Shown: positions 1 to 8,554, counted from the stretch's first letter. The stretch: DNA of 22,108 nucleotides from a virus (IMGVR_UViG_3300025418_000854:1-22108); one strand, 5' to 3'. Numbers and translations are program-made. Notes: generated by a model from the sequence alone, not told the origin.

Positions 1-146
1 AATGTTTGCATTGTTTGGCCAAGAATCCAATTATTATTGGAATCCTTATTGCCCACTAAAAACCTGACGCAAACGCCTGGTATCTCTTGAATGTCGTTGA
101 TATCCTCAGTGACTGAGGTCAATGGAATTGTGATTGTTCTGCTCAT
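1..146 (-). CDS. Hypothetical protein downstream of tail tip gene (5' part only)
   Basis: The start codon at 146 overlaps the TAA stop of the 993-aa tip protein by one base (TAATG), which suggests translational coupling. The first 48 codons are open and run off the left edge, so the C-terminus is not seen. The visible part begins MSRTITIPLTSVTEDINDIQ and has a mostly polar, beta-like composition without signal peptide or membrane segment. I do not recognise the family. Its position directly after the tail-tip/fibre gene suggests a late structural or accessory protein, such as a fibre-associated protein, but this is inferred from context only. Confidence 0.7.
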   Translation of the reverse strand, partial: MSRTITIPLTSVTEDINDIQEIPGVCVRFLVGNKDSNNNWILGQTMQT

Positions 147-3127
147 TATGATGCCCACACTGGTATTTGATAAGATGATCCGTTGATGATAACTTCAATC
201 CAGGTATTGCTGCCACTTGTTAAGCCTGGTTTATTTGCTGGATTAAATGTCGCTGTACTGGCTCCAGTTGTTGGCCCAGTTTGAAAATAAAGCAATGTGC
301 CACTTCCTTGGCCAACTAAATTTTGAGTATATTGAGAATACAAATTATTGACAAATGCTGTGCTTGATGTGCCAAATGCAGTTGTAGAGTAAACACCATA
401 AGTCCCTGAGCCTTGTATTCCATTTCCTGAAATGGAAACCCCTTTTACTCCAGCTCCATAGACTGAATCTCCTTCAACTCCAGAGCCTGATGAAGAATTC
501 CCATAAACGCCAATTCCTGAACTATTTGCAACTCCTTGAATGCCTGTTCCTCCACCATAGTTATATCCATAAATGGCTGGAGAATATGGATTTGAATTTT
601 GGCCAAATACACCATAAGAATAATATGAACTGGTGTTTGAGTTATATCCAAAAACTCCAGCTGAATTACCAGCTGCATTGGCAGTCCCATAAAGACCATA
701 ATTTTGAATATTAGACAAATTGCCGACCACCGCAGCATATCCAGACACTGAAATGCCTGATGCAGTATTTTGACCATCAAATCTGGCCACGCCTTGGCCA
801 TAAATACTGTTTAAATACATATTGCCAGTATTTTTTTGAATGTAATAACCTGGTGAGGCAATCGGTGCAAATGGACCAGTTGTTGGTGGAGTACCACCAG
901 TCCAATTATCTGACTCAATGTCTTGAAATATTGATGCAGCCACTGGCCCAGTCCATGCCGTTGAATTGGCTGGTACTCCACCATAAGATACTGAATTGGA
1001 ATTGTATTGGCCCATCAAATACCAAACCACTTGGCCAACTGTGGCCGTTGGTGCAGTCAATGACCATCCGCTTGGTGCAGTTGCTCCCGATGTGGGTGTT
1101 GAATATGTTGGTGGGGTTAATGTTTGACTTTGTAGTTTGTATGCAGTGATGGCAGCCAAACCATTTTGGCCAGTTGCACCAGTTACGCTTGCTCCAGTCG
1201 GCCCAGTGCTGCCAGTTGGTCCAGTATTGCCTGTTGGCCCTGTCGGCCCAGTAGCTCCAGTAGACAATGGAACCCAAACAAATGCAGTAGATATTGGACT
1301 TAATGTTGATGATGTTTTATCGTTGCCGACTGTATAAGCAAAATAATATGTTGCAGCTGGTAAAACCAAATCAGAAAACACATAATAACTATTATTTGGA
1401 ACTGTTTGATTATTTGATGTGGTTGATGTAATCCAAGTATTCCAATCCGATGGTGATGGAGTTGATACTGTTGTATAAAACAATGTGCCAGTGGTAATTC
1501 TTCCCACCATTGGAATATAAACTTGCACATCAAAATTGGGTTGAGTGGCCGATTCATGGTGCGCTGAAATTGTTGGTGCAGCCAATGCGCTGAAATAGGT
1601 GGGTGATGCCAATCCCGAATTGGGTGTTGGATGATATTGAGTAATGTCTCCAGTGGCATAAACATTTGCATCATAAGCAATCAGCTGCACTGCTGCACCA
1701 AGATTTCCGTCTGGCAATGATGATTCCTTAACTTGCATCACTCTGAATTGCTGATTTGTCCAGCCATAACTTGAATTGGTCACTGTGACCACATCGCCAG
1801 CATTGACCTGAATTCCAGTGTAATTGGTGGAAAAACTGACAATCAAATCAAGTCGATTTTGCTCAAGTGTCCGATTGGCTAAGTATTGAGCTGTAACCGA
1901 ATTGTTGATCAAATCATATGAAACAGTGAATTTGTTAACTGGCTCGTTTTGATATATCAAATTGGCTGGGGTTTGTAGATTCACATAACCAGCCTGATCC
2001 CTATTTGTTGAATCATTAAATTTGGCCTCAATCTGATTCACCATTTGGGTGATATCCAGCTCCCCCACTGTGATTGATCCAACAATATTATTATCATCAA
2101 ATGCGAATGATGGTGAAATAGCTTTATTGATTACCACTTGCCAATATCCAGTGGCTGCCTGATATGCTTGCCATGAATCACAGCAAGTCATCATCAAATC
2201 GATATTTGACAATACAGTCTGGCCAGTATCCAAAACACCATTAAATCTATATCTGGCCTGTGATGCTGTGCCACCTCCTGCTGGTGTATAGGTGATCAAT
2301 TCATCTGAATAAGCATTCAGAGCTGCGCCCGAGGCAGAGCTGACAAATGATGGATCAATGGCACCGCCATAAATCGGATTGGTAATGTAGTCATACCAAA
2401 CATCGCCTGGCTTGGCACATCCAGCTCCATTCAAATAATGGCTCACATAAAATGTAACTGGCTGCAATGAAGTTGTGCCAGGTGCATTTTGGTTATACAC
2501 CAACTGCACAATGGCAAACGCCAATCCATTCATATTTCGATTAGTGCTGGCCCATTGCTGTCCTGATGGACAAGTATTTTCATCGCCAGAATCATATTTC
2601 ATTATTTCCCATGGCATATAAGTTGTATTGATCGGTGTGATCGTGCCAGTAGGGGAAGATGTGTACAAATAGATATACAGTTGATTTGCAAATGGAGTTA
2701 CATTGTTTGCACCATCGGTCAAAGTAGATACCATGGCTGGATATAAAGCATCAAATGTAATGATCTGATCTTGATAGTAAAAATTGGATGGATTGCCTGG
2801 TGTCGGCAAATTGTAAATAAATTGGCCATTTGGGCTAATGTTTGAAATCACCATCACATAAAACATTTGCTTTTGATTTTGTGATAAAACCGCATCACAA
2901 AACCGACCGCCAGTGTATGCATCACCATAAACCAATGGAATGCCAGCTGTTGGATCTGGTGGCACCTGCTGCCTAACATTGTTTTGTTGGGCCTGTGGCA
3001 CATTGGGTGCAAATATCCTCGATGCAACTACTGAAATGGCAAATGTCACTGCCATTTGTGTTGCTATCCCAGCCGTGGCATACCATGCAGAGAATGCCTC
3101 ATACGCTGCAATTGCTGATTCAATCAT
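146..3127 (-). CDS. Tail tip attachment protein (J-like) with collagen-like and glycine-repeat fibre region
   Basis: 993 aa, the last large tail gene. The N-terminus is Ala-rich and hydrophobic to about residue 40, followed by a conserved-looking IPLVYGDAYTGGRF segment as in phage tip proteins. Residues about 350-490 resemble the lambda gpJ/baseplate-hub module: QMVNQIEAKFND, then YLANRTLEQNRLDL, then GDVVTVTNSSYGW. Residues about 621-655 form collagen-like G-X-Y triplets (GPTGPTGNTGPTG). Residues about 805-910 are a glycine-rich repeat of GVFGYNS/GVYGNSS type, and the protein ends in a Trp-containing beta-like tail (YQIPVW). Known family role: the hub part closes the tail tip, while the distal part contacts the host surface. 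No S74-type self-cleaving chaperone is evident. I infer that hub and fibre are fused in one polypeptide. Start ATG 3127 lies 3 nt after the upstream stop. Confidence 0.85.
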   Translation of the reverse strand: MIESAIAAYEAFSAWYATAGIATQMAVTFAISVVASRIFAPNVPQAQQNNVRQQVPPDPTAGIPLVYGDAYTGGRFCDAVLSQNQKQMFYVMVISNISPNGQFIYNLPTPGNPSNFYYQDQIITFDALYPAMVSTLTDGANNVTPFANQLYIYLYTSSPTGTITPINTTYMPWEIMKYDSGDENTCPSGQQWASTNRNMNGLAFAIVQLVYNQNAPGTTSLQPVTFYVSHYLNGAGCAKPGDVWYDYITNPIYGGAIDPSFVSSASGAALNAYSDELITYTPAGGGTASQARYRFNGVLDTGQTVLSNIDLMMTCCDSWQAYQAATGYWQVVINKAISPSFAFDDNNIVGSITVGELDITQMVNQIEAKFNDSTNRDQAGYVNLQTPANLIYQNEPVNKFTVSYDLINNSVTAQYLANRTLEQNRLDLIVSFSTNYTGIQVNAGDVVTVTNSSYGWTNQQFRVMQVKESSLPDGNLGAAVQLIAYDANVYATGDITQYHPTPNSGLASPTYFSALAAPTISAHHESATQPNFDVQVYIPMVGRITTGTLFYTTVSTPSPSDWNTWITSTTSNNQTVPNNSYYVFSDLVLPAATYYFAYTVGNDKTSSTLSPISTAFVWVPLSTGATGPTGPTGNTGPTGSTGPTGASVTGATGQNGLAAITAYKLQSQTLTPPTYSTPTSGATAPSGWSLTAPTATVGQVVWYLMGQYNSNSVSYGGVPANSTAWTGPVAASIFQDIESDNWTGGTPPTTGPFAPIASPGYYIQKNTGNMYLNSIYGQGVARFDGQNTASGISVSGYAAVVGNLSNIQNYGLYGTANAAGNSAGVFGYNSNTSSYYSYGVFGQNSNPYSPAIYGYNYGGGTGIQGVANSSGIGVYGNSSSGSGVEGDSVYGAGVKGVSISGNGIQGSGTYGVYSTTAFGTSSTAFVNNLYSQYTQNLVGQGSGTLLYFQTGPTTGASTATFNPANKPGLTSGSNTWIEVIINGSSYQIPVWAS

Positions 3128-3130
3128 GTT

Positions 3131-3577
3131 TTATTCTCTGAAAAAAGTTGTATGCAATTGTTTGAATCCACGTTTTGAATAATCAATGCTTGGACTGTTG
3201 GCCATAAGTGATGTCATCACTACATCGATGCGCTTTTCATCCAATAATTTTTGAGCCTGTTTGTTAAATTCTAGCCATAATTTGCCACCAAGCAAACCAT
3301 TCCTTTTTTCTGGAGCCACCCACCATGCCAGCTCATTGAGTTGATTTGATTTTGGACACCAAATATTTGGTGTAATCATGGCAATGATCATTCCATTCAA
3401 ATCCTCGTCAATAACAATAAAACCTCGACCCAAAATCAAACTGTAAAGCAAATTCCCCACATATTTTTTATCCCACAATGTTTGATCTTTGTATTTTTGA
3501 ATCAATGTTTCTCTTGAGAATTCCTCAATCATTGCAATCAAAATTGGAATATCAAATTTGTTTGCCAGTCTAATCAT
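3131..3577 (-). CDS. GNAT-family N-acetyltransferase in the tail module
   Basis: 148 aa, full length for a single GNAT domain. An N-terminal helix pair (residues about 6-35) is followed by strands GFIVIDEDLNGMIIAMITP, then NELAWWVAPEKRNGLLGGKL (residues 81-100), which matches GNAT motif A where the R/K-x-x-G-x-G/A loop binds acetyl-CoA pyrophosphate. The C-terminal YSKRGFKQLHTTFFRE is the usual GNAT ending. The ATG overlaps the preceding tail gene by 4 nt (ATGA), so it is part of the tail operon. The substrate is unknown. Acetylation of a tail or fibre component, or of a host target, is a guess. The family assignment is firm, the role is not. Confidence 0.85.
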   Translation of the reverse strand: MIRLANKFDIPILIAMIEEFSRETLIQKYKDQTLWDKKYVGNLLYSLILGRGFIVIDEDLNGMIIAMITPNIWCPKSNQLNELAWWVAPEKRNGLLGGKLWLEFNKQAQKLLDEKRIDVVMTSLMANSPSIDYSKRGFKQLHTTFFRE

Positions 3578-4380
3578 GAATTTTTTGAAAATGCGACCAG
3601 TGCTGCTGGATTGGTTTGAGTGGATCCGACCACTTTGGTGGCCGAGCCTGGTATTGGGTTTTGGCCAAAATTAAAATAAGTCGATGCAATCACTGGCACT
3701 CGATCCATGCTGGTGTCGTTGGGATACAAAAACCGCCAATTGGATGGATTGGTCTTAATTCCAGCCAGCCTTGAATCCAGCACCAATCGCATCGATGCAC
3801 AAGACACAATACAAACAACAGTGCGCTGCCTTTTTTGATCATCAAAATTTTCATTGATGGCCACATTGTTGATGATGCCTTGGTATCTTTGGAAAAACTG
3901 CTGTACACCGCCAATGGTTTCAATTTGATTGTTGGCATCGAGAAATCCACGCCAAATTTTTACAGTGCTGCCTTTGACTGGTGATGCCAATATCAGTGAA
4001 ACCACATTGATATCTAGTCCAGACAAAGATAACTTTATATCCACACTACTGGCTTTCATATCTTGCTGAATTTCACTCACGCCAAGATATGTGCCATAAC
4101 CAGCATATCTGATCCCATTGATTGTGACTGGGCCAGCTGCATTACAGAATGTAAATATCTGCTGCGCTTTACCTGTTCCTGATCCCACGCCAGTGGCCGT
4201 GAATGTCACTCCGACTGTATTGGATGATGCACCGATAGCTGTAAAATCAGTCGTGCCAACAACAAAAATAGTATAAGTGCTGCCAACAATAAATTCTCCA
4301 GCATAAACTGTAAGAATCAATTCGACAAATTCAGCATATCGAATTGAACTGGATCCAAGTGCTGCAATTGCTGTTGACAT
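3574..4380 (-). CDS. Tail tip/baseplate-associated protein with inserted 40-residue beta module
   Basis: 268 aa, between the tape measure and the J-like tip gene, where lambda-type phages encode tip-assembly proteins. The body (residues about 75-235) has the pattern GVSEIQQDMKASSVDIKLSL, then KIWRGFLD, RYQGIINNVAI and DTSMDRVPVIASTYFNFG. I associate this with phage tail proteins near the distal tip, but I cannot name a Pfam family with certainty. Residues about 31-72 (TYTIFVVGTTDFTAIGASSN, then a Gly/Thr-rich stretch ending GTGKA) look like a separate repeated phage module inserted into the N-terminal region. It overlaps the GNAT gene by 4 nt. Structural role inferred from position. Confidence 0.7.
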   Translation of the reverse strand: MSTAIAALGSSSIRYAEFVELILTVYAGEFIVGSTYTIFVVGTTDFTAIGASSNTVGVTFTATGVGSGTGKAQQIFTFCNAAGPVTINGIRYAGYGTYLGVSEIQQDMKASSVDIKLSLSGLDINVVSLILASPVKGSTVKIWRGFLDANNQIETIGGVQQFFQRYQGIINNVAINENFDDQKRQRTVVCIVSCASMRLVLDSRLAGIKTNPSNWRFLYPNDTSMDRVPVIASTYFNFGQNPIPGSATKVVGSTQTNPAALVAFSKNS

Positions 4381-4382
4381 AA

Positions 4383-4985
4383 TTATCCTGTAATGTATTC
4401 ACGAAATACAAATGGCCCAGACCATTCCACAAATGCCCCATTGGTCATTGGTGTCAATGAGTATGTTGGGCATTGCTCGGCCACCACATAAAACGAACAC
4501 GCATTGCCCAATAGCACTGGTGCCGATGATGTTGGTGCGCCAATCAATGGCCGATTAATGTAAATTAATGATCCAGTTGAATCATTGGTAATCTTGTAAA
4601 CATAACCATTGATGGATATGAAATCCCCAGCTTTATAGTTGCCATTTGAGGACAAATTGATCGCCTGGCTGTTTGGGGTTGGTGTACCGCTTAAAGTGGC
4701 TGCTGTGGCCGTTCCTTGGTTTTGTGTAAACCATGACAGCTGGCTCGATGCAAATGTGATGTAGTCTGGCAGCTGCCGATCCAAATTATCAATGGCTTGA
4801 ATAATGTCTCTGACCTGTGGGTAATACAAAAAATTATGTGGGACTACTGTAAAAACCCATGGTACTGAAGTCAAATATTGAGCCACTGTGACTTGTCCTG
4901 ATCGTGACACTTGTTGGCCAATCATCCTACGATTATTTACTGTCATCTTTTGTTGAATATCAACAATGTTTTGGAAACCAGCCAT
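4383..4985 (-). CDS. Tail protein directly downstream of tape measure (distal-tail-like, tentative)
   Basis: 200 aa. The ATG at 4985 overlaps the tape-measure stop by one base (TAATG), so the two are coupled. The N-terminal half has NNRRMIGQQVSRSGQ and a long segment PWVFTVVPHNFLYYPQVRDI. The middle (about residues 95-165) is a beta-rich SNGNYKAGDFISINGYVYKI stretch, possibly a small beta-barrel insert. The end is GPFVFREYITG. The first gene after the tape measure usually encodes the distal tail or tip-initiator protein (Dit or lambda gpM-like), which is why I call it tail; the specific family is not proven from sequence. Confidence 0.6.
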   Translation of the reverse strand: MAGFQNIVDIQQKMTVNNRRMIGQQVSRSGQVTVAQYLTSVPWVFTVVPHNFLYYPQVRDIIQAIDNLDRQLPDYITFASSQLSWFTQNQGTATAATLSGTPTPNSQAINLSSNGNYKAGDFISINGYVYKITNDSTGSLIYINRPLIGAPTSSAPVLLGNACSFYVVAEQCPTYSLTPMTNGAFVEWSGPFVFREYITG

Positions 4986-6922
4986 TATGTTCTGCTCCTC
5001 GTTGTGGCAATGTTTTTGGTAGCATATTGGTTAGCTGCCCAAATTGCTCCAGAGCTGCCATATAGCCGATCCTCAAATGATTTGGTATCAATTGCATTGA
5101 TGTAATTGTTGGTGATATTTTGATTTGTTCCACCCATCCCCATTAATTTATTGTTGGGAATCACAGTACCTGATCCTTTAGGGACAATCAATTCTGGGCC
5201 TTGTTCTCCCACCAAATATGGTGTTCCACCAGATACATCACCACCAGCTGCTTTAGGCCCACCAAAATAACTGGAAATGCTCATTGTGCCTTCACCTGGT
5301 ACTGACACATTACTTGATTGAAATGCACTACTAAATATACTTCCACCCAAACTACTAAATAATTGAGTTGCTTGAGCTTTGATTTGAATGGCAATCAAAT
5401 CTTTAATAATACTAGCAGCCAAACTAGCAAAACTGATTTTTCCAGTTTTTGCAAAATTCTCCAATGCTGTTGACATTGAATCCACAATTGTATTGAATGA
5501 CTTTCTGCCAGCATCGGCCATGGTTTCGGCATTTTCTTTATATTGAGCAAATGCCTCATTCCAGCCAGTGCTGAATTTTGTTCTGGCCTCTTGATTGGCT
5601 GCCACCACTTTTTTAGTTTCACCAATATAGTAATCGGTGGATATCTGAACCAATGTTTTTTGTCTGTCCAATTCAGCAGCCATTTGGCTGGCCCCTGGTT
5701 TATTTTTGTCAATTAGATTTTTCTTTTTATCAATATCGTCAATTGTTCTTTGCTGCTCATTCAAGACGTTATTAATTGCGTCTTGCATTTCTTTTTCGTT
5801 TTTGGTTATCTCTTTGTCTTTTTCTTTTTGTTTGAGCATTTCCAAATTCAAATCTGATCGTTTCTTGTAAGAATTAAACAATTCTTTTTCTGCCAATAGC
5901 TGGCCAGAATAGCTGGCCACCACTGTTCTGTTTATATTGTCTTCAGGTTTTTTAGGTGCGACTTTGTTGTTGGCCTCCTCAATTTTCTTGAGTGATGCAA
6001 CATAATCGTCAGAATCCTTGGCCCATTCTGTGGTGAATTGATTCAGATTATCTGTGAGCTGCTTGAAAAATGTGCCTTGGGTATAGCTTCGAATATCAAA
6101 AAGAGTGTATAAATCCTTGGCCAGCAATTTAATGATGCTGCCAAAATGCTGAAATGCTGTGACAGCTGCCTCAACAAAATCGCCAATTGCCTGGGCACCA
6201 ATCTTGAGCCAGCCAAAAAACATTTCCATCATGGTGCCAGTTTTATGAAAACTATCATAGACAGCATTCATTGTCGGAATAAATGCGTTGGTAAACTGCA
6301 ATGATAGGTTTCTGCTGGCAGCCTCAAGTTTAAGTGACAATTCATGGGCTTGTTCAATAGAATTGGCATACTTGTCCATGGTGCCTTTGCTTTCGGCCAT
6401 AGTGGCTGCCAAGCCTTTTAGATCCACTCCCCTAATTGATTTCCCCAATGTTTCAAATGCAAGGCCATTTCTCTCGGCTGAATCCTTCATATTACCAAGA
6501 GCTGATACAGTCTTTTCAAATAAATCCTGTTCAGACAAATGCCTTAAATCATTAAGGGAAACCCCTAATTTCTCAAATGATGTCTGAGCCTTGGCATTGC
6601 CCTGGACTGCTGACTCTAGCTTGGATGTGAATCCAGAATAGATTTTGCTGGTGGCATCAGCTGAACCACCATTTTCCTCAAGAGCCTTGGCCAGCTCCAA
6701 AACCGATGCTGTGGCCACATCATTGGCTTTGGCAGTTTCCACAATCTTATTTGAAAATTCCATGGCTGCCCTGGTCATTTCAGCAAATGCAGCCACCGAC
6801 AATATTTCTGGGATATATTCTTTTAAATCTTTGAGTGAGTTTTTGGCCTCAGAAATTCCTTTTCTGAATTCGGTGGTATCTAGCCCCAGTTGGGCACCTA
6901 AACCAGCAATAATATTGGCCAT
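4985..6922 (-). CDS. Tail tape measure protein
   Basis: 645 aa, largest gene of the tail core and directly after the chaperone. Helical throughout, with a small-residue-rich N-terminus (LGLDTTEFRKGISEAKNSLK) typical of tape-measure proteins, coiled-coil-prone Lys/Glu/Gln-rich segments at about residues 355-430, a lambda gpH-like C-terminal helix (KISFASLAASIIKDLIAIQI, about 494-513), then the common ending GGTPYLVGEQGPELIVPKGS (about 563-582). It sets tail length during assembly and is ejected with the DNA. At about 1.5 angstrom per residue (the family rule) it predicts a tail of roughly 95 nm, consistent with a siphovirus. The start overlaps the chaperone extension stop (TAATG). The protein is on the short side. 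Confidence 0.93.
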   Translation of the reverse strand: MANIIAGLGAQLGLDTTEFRKGISEAKNSLKDLKEYIPEILSVAAFAEMTRAAMEFSNKIVETAKANDVATASVLELAKALEENGGSADATSKIYSGFTSKLESAVQGNAKAQTSFEKLGVSLNDLRHLSEQDLFEKTVSALGNMKDSAERNGLAFETLGKSIRGVDLKGLAATMAESKGTMDKYANSIEQAHELSLKLEAASRNLSLQFTNAFIPTMNAVYDSFHKTGTMMEMFFGWLKIGAQAIGDFVEAAVTAFQHFGSIIKLLAKDLYTLFDIRSYTQGTFFKQLTDNLNQFTTEWAKDSDDYVASLKKIEEANNKVAPKKPEDNINRTVVASYSGQLLAEKELFNSYKKRSDLNLEMLKQKEKDKEITKNEKEMQDAINNVLNEQQRTIDDIDKKKNLIDKNKPGASQMAAELDRQKTLVQISTDYYIGETKKVVAANQEARTKFSTGWNEAFAQYKENAETMADAGRKSFNTIVDSMSTALENFAKTGKISFASLAASIIKDLIAIQIKAQATQLFSSLGGSIFSSAFQSSNVSVPGEGTMSISSYFGGPKAAGGDVSGGTPYLVGEQGPELIVPKGSGTVIPNNKLMGMGGTNQNITNNYINAIDTKSFEDRLYGSSGAIWAANQYATKNIATTRSRT

Positions 6923-7757
6923 TATTTAACCTCAAATAAATGTGTTGGGCAGTTTGGTGCCATCATCACAAACGCCAAAAGCCTCTGATTCACCAATTCC
7001 TGTTTGTCCACTTCGTTTAATGGTGGGAAAATGTAGTCATAAGCCCTTGGAATTATATCCTCGAGTGTATAGGGTGACTTGCCTTTCGACAACATTTTAT
7101 TAAATTGACCAGCTGTAAGGTTCCCCAAAACCTCCAAAATCCCACGATTGCCAATTAAGCCATCGGCATACATGATGGCAATGTCATTGAATGTGCCCTC
7201 ATCAATTGCTGCTGGATCGGCCCCATGGGCTGTGATGTAGGCTTTGACTTGCCTACGAACCGATCCTGTTATTTTCCCTTGGTGGCCGAATAATTGGGTG
7301 AAATCACATTATTGATTTGATCGATCAATTCCATCTGGATCGAAAATGGAAATAATTCCTCGATGTCAGCATAAGTGATCGAGGCCATGTCAAAGTCTTT
7401 ATTCTCTGGCACCAGCAGCCGTACCAGCTCAGTGATCCTGTTTTGTGTCAAAACCTTGTTTCTCGATGTCTCTTTGATCGATGTTTCCTTGACCTCGATG
7501 TCATTCTCAAGGTATTTAATATCTGGATCATTCTCATATTTGACCCGATTATCAATAAACTCCTTGGACATTTCCTGATAAAACTGATCGGCCTTGGCCT
7601 CATCAATGATCTTGACTCGCTCAAACATGGCATCAGTTTCAGCTGTCAATGGGACTTTGACTCTAAATGTGTGGCCATTCAATTCAAATGATTTGATCCT
7701 GAGTGAGTCTTTATTTTCGGCAAATTTGGAGCCAAAAGCATTTGCAAGTTGATTCAT
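6922..7757 (-). CDS. Tail assembly chaperone G-T fusion made by -1 frameshift
   Basis: Predicted product of join(6922..7272, 7272..7757) on the minus strand: 162 residues in the first frame followed by 116 residues in the -1 frame, 278 aa in total. The shift occurs on GGGAAAA (7278-7272), immediately before the TAA at 7271-7269. The second frame is open from the heptamer to 6922 and encodes KITGSVRRQVKAYITAHGAD and onwards through MYADGLIGNRG. The downstream part has no convincing start codon or Shine-Dalgarno of its own, so an independent 83-aa protein starting at 7173 is less likely. In lambda the G and G-T proteins, in unequal amounts, chaperone the tape measure. Position immediately upstream of the tape measure fits exactly. 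Confidence 0.85.
7214..7278 (-). promoter_or_regulatory. Programmed -1 ribosomal frameshift signal
   Basis: Heptamer GGGAAAA at 7278-7272 is read G GGA AAA in the zero frame, the X-XXY-YYZ form used for -1 slippage. A 5-nt spacer (TAACA, containing the stop codon) leads to the stem GGATCGG (7266-7260), which pairs perfectly with CCGATCC (7220-7214). It can extend through T-G, T-G and C-G pairs to ten base pairs. Inside it, GTAGGC (7256-7251) and GCCTAC form a second perfect hairpin with an 8-nt loop. Heptamer, spacer length and structured stimulator are all where they should be for lambda-type G/G-T expression. Confidence 0.88.
7269..7757 (-). CDS. Tail assembly chaperone, short form (lambda gpG-like)
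   Basis: 162 aa, the product when no frameshift occurs. Composition is acidic and Lys-rich, with KSFELNGHTFRVKVPLTAET at the N-terminus (about 23-42) and a helical C-terminal half ending NNVISPNYSATKGK. The family is highly divergent, and the call rests mainly on synteny (between head-tail genes and tape measure) plus the frameshift signal at its 3' end. It would bind the tape-measure protein and recruit tail tube subunits during assembly. The ATG at 7757 overlaps the gp10-like gene by 4 nt. Confidence 0.82.
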   Translation of the reverse strand: MNQLANAFGSKFAENKDSLRIKSFELNGHTFRVKVPLTAETDAMFERVKIIDEAKADQFYQEMSKEFIDNRVKYENDPDIKYLENDIEVKETSIKETSRNKVLTQNRITELVRLLVPENKDFDMASITYADIEELFPFSIQMELIDQINNVISPNYSATKGK

Positions 7758-8317
7758 TTTTTTGTTCCCATGTGTTTTGATTTGTATTTTATTAATGCGT
7801 CTTTTAAATCACCAGCCAATGAATTGGTGACTTGAATTGCATTGCTTTCTAGAGCTGGTCGAATGAATGGACTGCCCTCGCCCTTGAGCCATCTGGCCGT
7901 TCCAAACTCGATGGCAAATGCTCGGCCATCACTGTGCATATGCTGAGTTTGTTTGGTTTTAACATTCTTGAATTTTTTGGACAATTGTTTGTGATCGCCA
8001 TCATCTGCCACAAATTTATTGCCTGGTGCCACTGTGACCCGAGAAATCATAATTGTGGTCGGTGTGGTATATATTGAATGTTTATCCTTGGCCGTTGGTT
8101 TTCTTGCCTCGATTTGGAGTGATGCTCTGAGCTGGCCAGTGTCGATGTGTGTTGTTAATAATGCCTTGGCCGTTTCCAATACTGGTTTCATGGCCGATCT
8201 GCAAGCATTTCTCAAAATGTTTCTGGTGTCTTTTTCGCTGAATTCATCATCAATTTGATTCAGCAAATCATCAAATTCTTTGAATCCACTCCATTGAATT
8301 TTGATTTCGGTGGACAT
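7754..8317 (-). CDS. HK97 gp10-like head-tail/tail completion protein
   Basis: 187 aa. The pattern matches the HK97 gp10-like family: WSGFKEFDDLLNQI near residues 9-22, a helical region with RNACRSAMKPVLETAKALLT and HIDTGQLRASLQIEAR (about 35-72), and a C-terminal FAIEFGTARWLKGEGSPFIR (about 133-152) corresponding to the E-x-G-T-x-x-x-x-x-x-P-F-x-R-P signature. Family members act at the head-tail interface or tail completion in phage assembly. It overlaps the chaperone gene by 4 nt and follows an unrecognised 76-aa gene without a gap. Its place after the tail tube gene, rather than before it, is unusual. Confidence 0.8.
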   Translation of the reverse strand: MSTEIKIQWSGFKEFDDLLNQIDDEFSEKDTRNILRNACRSAMKPVLETAKALLTTHIDTGQLRASLQIEARKPTAKDKHSIYTTPTTIMISRVTVAPGNKFVADDGDHKQLSKKFKNVKTKQTQHMHSDGRAFAIEFGTARWLKGEGSPFIRPALESNAIQVTNSLAGDLKDALIKYKSKHMGTKK

Positions 8318-8548
8318 TTAATTGAGCTTTCCAATGATGATTTTCTTGAAAATCATACTATTGAGCTGGATGACGTAATCAACCACCTCCTCTGGAGTCA
8401 TCGAGTCGGCATGGTTTTTGGCAATATCAAACGCCAAATTGATGCCAGTGATTTTTTGTTGGGAAAAACCAAACCAGTCCTTTTTACCAGACTCGGCTTG
8501 GTTTATTAAATATCCCAAAAGATCATTATTGTTTTGTATTGTTGTCAT
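8318..8548 (-). CDS. Small hypothetical protein in tail operon
   Basis: 76 aa, MTTIQNNNDLLGYLINQAES onwards, mixed helical and charged, no cysteines or membrane segment. It contains DSMTPEEVVDYVIQLNSMIF (about residues 48-67), a helix-friendly stretch. It sits 6 nt after the 45-aa gene and directly against the gp10-like gene, so it is almost certainly co-translated with the late tail operon. The ribosome-binding site is weak, consistent with coupling to the upstream gene. I do not recognise the family. A role in tail completion is possible from position only. Confidence 0.65.
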   Translation of the reverse strand: MTTIQNNNDLLGYLINQAESGKKDWFGFSQQKITGINLAFDIAKNHADSMTPEEVVDYVIQLNSMIFKKIIIGKLN

Positions 8549-8554
8549 TGTGTT

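Noticed and set aside
490-1337. Plus-strand ORFs opposite the tip gene
   Set aside because: They mirror the low-complexity coding of the minus-strand gene, lack ribosome sites and resemble no family. The same holds for all other plus-strand ORFs in the window.
6922-7173. Independent 83-aa gene starting at 7173
   Set aside because: No ribosome site at the ATG, and the frame is open upstream to the slippery heptamer, so it is better explained as the frameshifted extension of the chaperone.
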